NCBI RefSeq assembly: GCF_937890665.1 | Contig: NZ_CALADU010000180.1 | Location: 1 to 7,286, forward strand | DNA: 7,286 nucleotides | Reading direction: 5' to 3' | Origin: an uncultured Subdoligranulum sp. | GTDB lineage: Bacteria > Bacillota_A > Clostridia > Oscillospirales > Ruminococcaceae | Shown here: positions 6,411 through 7,286 of the stretch, one piece after another | How positions within the stretch are numbered: the first letter of the stretch is position 1 | Layout of the letters: the number at the start of each line of letters is the position of its first letter | The notes under the pieces: generated by a model | The model's input: only the letters and a program-made list of their open reading frames with translations | What the model was told of the DNA's origin: nothing | Database searches by the model: none | Position numbers and translations under genes: made by a program

Positions 6411-6431
6411 GCGCCCGGCGCAGGGTACAAT
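6402..6431 (+). promoter_or_regulatory. Sigma-A-type promoter of tcdA
   Basis: TTGACG (6402-6407) and TACAAT (6426-6431) are separated by 18 bases, close to consensus in an otherwise very GC-rich stretch. The -35 spans the final codons of the preceding membrane-protein gene and touches its stop codon. Transcription would start near 6438, just ahead of the ribosome binding site, so tcdA can be expressed independently of the upstream operon. No terminator separates them, so read-through is also possible. Confidence 0.65.
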
Positions 6432-6446
6432 AGCAGCAAAAGAAAC

Positions 6447-6451
6447 GGAGG
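6447..6451 (+). promoter_or_regulatory. Ribosome binding site of tcdA
   Basis: GGAGG ends eight bases before the ATG at 6460 and supports that start, which gives the family's normal N-terminus. Confidence 0.7.
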
Positions 6452-6459
6452 AAACGCCC

Positions 6460-7200
6460 ATGACAGACCCATATACCCGTACCCGCGCCCTGCTGGGCAC
6501 CCCGGCGCTGGAAGTGCTGCGCCGCTCCCACGTGGCGGTGTTCGGCATCGGCGGCGTGGGCGGCCAGGCGGTGGAGGTGCTGGCCCGCAGCGGGGTGGGG
6601 GAACTGAGCCTGTTCGACAGCGACACGGTCGCCCCTTCCAACCTGAACCGCCAGCTGGTGGCTTTGCGCTCCACGCTGGGGCAGTACAAGGTGGACGCCA
6701 TGGCCGCCCGCATCGCGGACATCGACCCCGACACCGTCGTCCATGCCAACCGCCTGTTTTACAGCGCCGACACGGCGGACACCGTGGATATGGCGCAGTT
6801 CGACTATGTGCTGGACTGTGTGGACACGGTCTCGGCCAAAGTGCTGCTTATCGAGCGGTGTAAGGCCGCCGGTACGCCCATCCTGTGCAGCATGGGCGCG
6901 GCCAACAAGCTGGACCCCACGGCCTTCCGGGTAGCGGATATCGAAAAGACCAGCGTGGACCCGCTGGCCAAGGCGGTCCGCCTGCAGTGCCGCAAGCGGC
7001 GGCTGGGCAGGGTGAAGGTGGTCTTTTCCACCGAGCAGCCCCTGCCGCCCCTGGCGGCGGAACAGGGCGAGGACCCGGCCCCCGGCCGCCGCGCCGTGCC
7101 CGCCAGCAACGCCTTTGTGCCCGCGGCCTGCGGCCTTGTGTGCGGCGGCGAGGCCGTCAAGGACCTGCTGCGCCGGGCCGGTGTGTTCCGCAGCGTCTGA
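6460..7200 (+). CDS. tcdA: tRNA threonylcarbamoyladenosine dehydratase (TcdA/CsdL family)
   Basis: TcdA uses ATP to dehydrate N6-threonylcarbamoyladenosine at position 37 of ANN-decoding tRNAs, forming the cyclic ct6A that aids decoding. It is a cytoplasmic E1-like adenylating enzyme. The 246 residues show the family order: an N-terminal helix, the nucleotide-binding GIGGVGG (29-35), LFDSDTVAPSNLNRQ (51-65) with the E1 Asn-x-Asn-Arg-Gln signature, Lys77 in QYKVDA, DCVDTVSAK (119-127), the SMGAANKLDPTAF segment (144-156), and KTSVDPLAKAVR (163-174), which separates TcdA from MoeB/ThiF. The end PASNAFVPAACGLVCGGEAVKDLL (214-237) is also typical. The length is normal. There is no zinc-binding Cys pair as in MoeB/ThiF, consistent with TcdA. 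The gene is a housekeeping type and has its own promoter and terminator. Confidence 0.95.
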   Translation: MTDPYTRTRALLGTPALEVLRRSHVAVFGIGGVGGQAVEVLARSGVGELSLFDSDTVAPSNLNRQLVALRSTLGQYKVDAMAARIADIDPDTVVHANRLFYSADTADTVDMAQFDYVLDCVDTVSAKVLLIERCKAAGTPILCSMGAANKLDPTAFRVADIEKTSVDPLAKAVRLQCRKRRLGRVKVVFSTEQPLPPLAAEQGEDPAPGRRAVPASNAFVPAACGLVCGGEAVKDLLRRAGVFRSV

Positions 7201-7207
7201 AAAAACC

Positions 7208-7237
7208 ATGCGTTCCCGGTTGGGAACGCATTTTTTT
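7208..7237 (+). terminator. Intrinsic terminator of tcdA
   Basis: A perfect 10-bp stem, ATGCGTTCCC (7208-7217) with GGGAACGCAT (7222-7231), closes a GGTT loop and runs into seven Ts (7231-7237). It begins eight bases after the tcdA stop. The A6 run at 7200-7205 on the other side means the same hairpin could also act weakly on minus-strand transcripts. Confidence 0.93.
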
Positions 7238-7256
7238 GGCGCCGAATAGGCAAGAT

Positions 7257-7280
7257 AAAAACCCCCAGTTCAACTGGGGG
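7257..7280 (-). terminator. Intrinsic terminator for a minus-strand gene beyond the right edge
   Basis: CCCCCAGTT (7262-7270) and AACTGGGGG (7272-7280) are perfect complements around one central base; the realistic form is an 8-bp stem with a 3-base loop. Five As at 7257-7261 become a T-run after the hairpin when read on the minus strand, whereas the + strand side (TCGGTA) has no T-run. It therefore most likely ends a convergent transcript entering from the right. Confidence 0.75.
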
Positions 7281-7286
7281 TCGGTA

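Noticed and set aside
6381..6416. GGGCGC/GCGCCC inverted repeat around the end of the large membrane-protein gene
   Set aside because: The arms are six bases in very GC-rich DNA with a 24-base loop and no T-run, so chance is the best explanation.
4722..6749. A 675-codon open frame on the minus strand across the membrane-protein gene and into tcdA
   Set aside because: It is a shadow of GC-rich codon use: the product is a low-complexity mix of Arg, Gln, His, Gly, Ala and Pro with no domain pattern, and it runs opposite to two genes with clear families, ribosome binding sites and membrane segments.
1..7286. CRISPR array, tRNA or rRNA gene, insertion sequence or prophage genes
   Set aside because: I saw no regularly spaced identical repeats of the needed length, no tRNA-like cloverleaf or rRNA sequence, and no transposase or phage protein in any frame.

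Overview
The window looks like chromosomal DNA from a GC-rich Firmicute, most plausibly an Oscillospiraceae/Ruminococcaceae-type gut bacterium (Faecalibacterium, Subdoligranulum or Gemmiger-like). The reasons are strong AGGAGG ribosome binding sites, TGA used as a stop, a YoaS/YozG-type membrane protein and regulator pair, and very GC-rich host genes (48 of 60 bases in 5341-5400). The genus is an inference from style, not from a marker gene.

Layout, left to right, with all genes on the + strand: (1) the 3' two thirds of an alpha/beta hydrolase (1-609); (2) a 194-base gap with several short inverted repeats; (3) a two-gene restriction-modification system (804-3981) of much lower GC, whose first gene fuses an N-terminal PD-(D/E)XK nuclease-like domain to an HsdM-type N6-adenine methyltransferase and whose second gene encodes a two-TRD specificity subunit, the architecture of BcgI-like Type IIB enzymes; (4) an AT-rich promoter region with a tandem 21-bp repeat; (5) a tightly packed three-gene operon (4135-6410): a DUF2975-like four-helix membrane protein, a small YozG-like Cro/CI regulator, and a large multi-pass membrane protein of DUF4153/DUF4173 type; (6) tcdA (6460-7200), encoding the tRNA ct6A-forming dehydratase, with its own consensus-like promoter; (7) a strong intrinsic terminator for tcdA, followed by a second hairpin oriented to stop a gene entering from the right on the minus strand.

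The R-M genes appear to be a horizontally acquired insertion between GC-rich host genes, with no integrase, transposase or controller gene visible. The most interesting points are an in-frame 24-bp duplication in the helical linker of the specificity subunit, at the place where repeat-number changes alter target spacing in Type I enzymes, and the tandem 14-bp boxes at exact 21-bp spacing over the promoter of the membrane-protein/regulator operon, which look like an operator. I did not find a clearly unprecedented defence system; the R-M pair is a recognisable type with unknown specificity.
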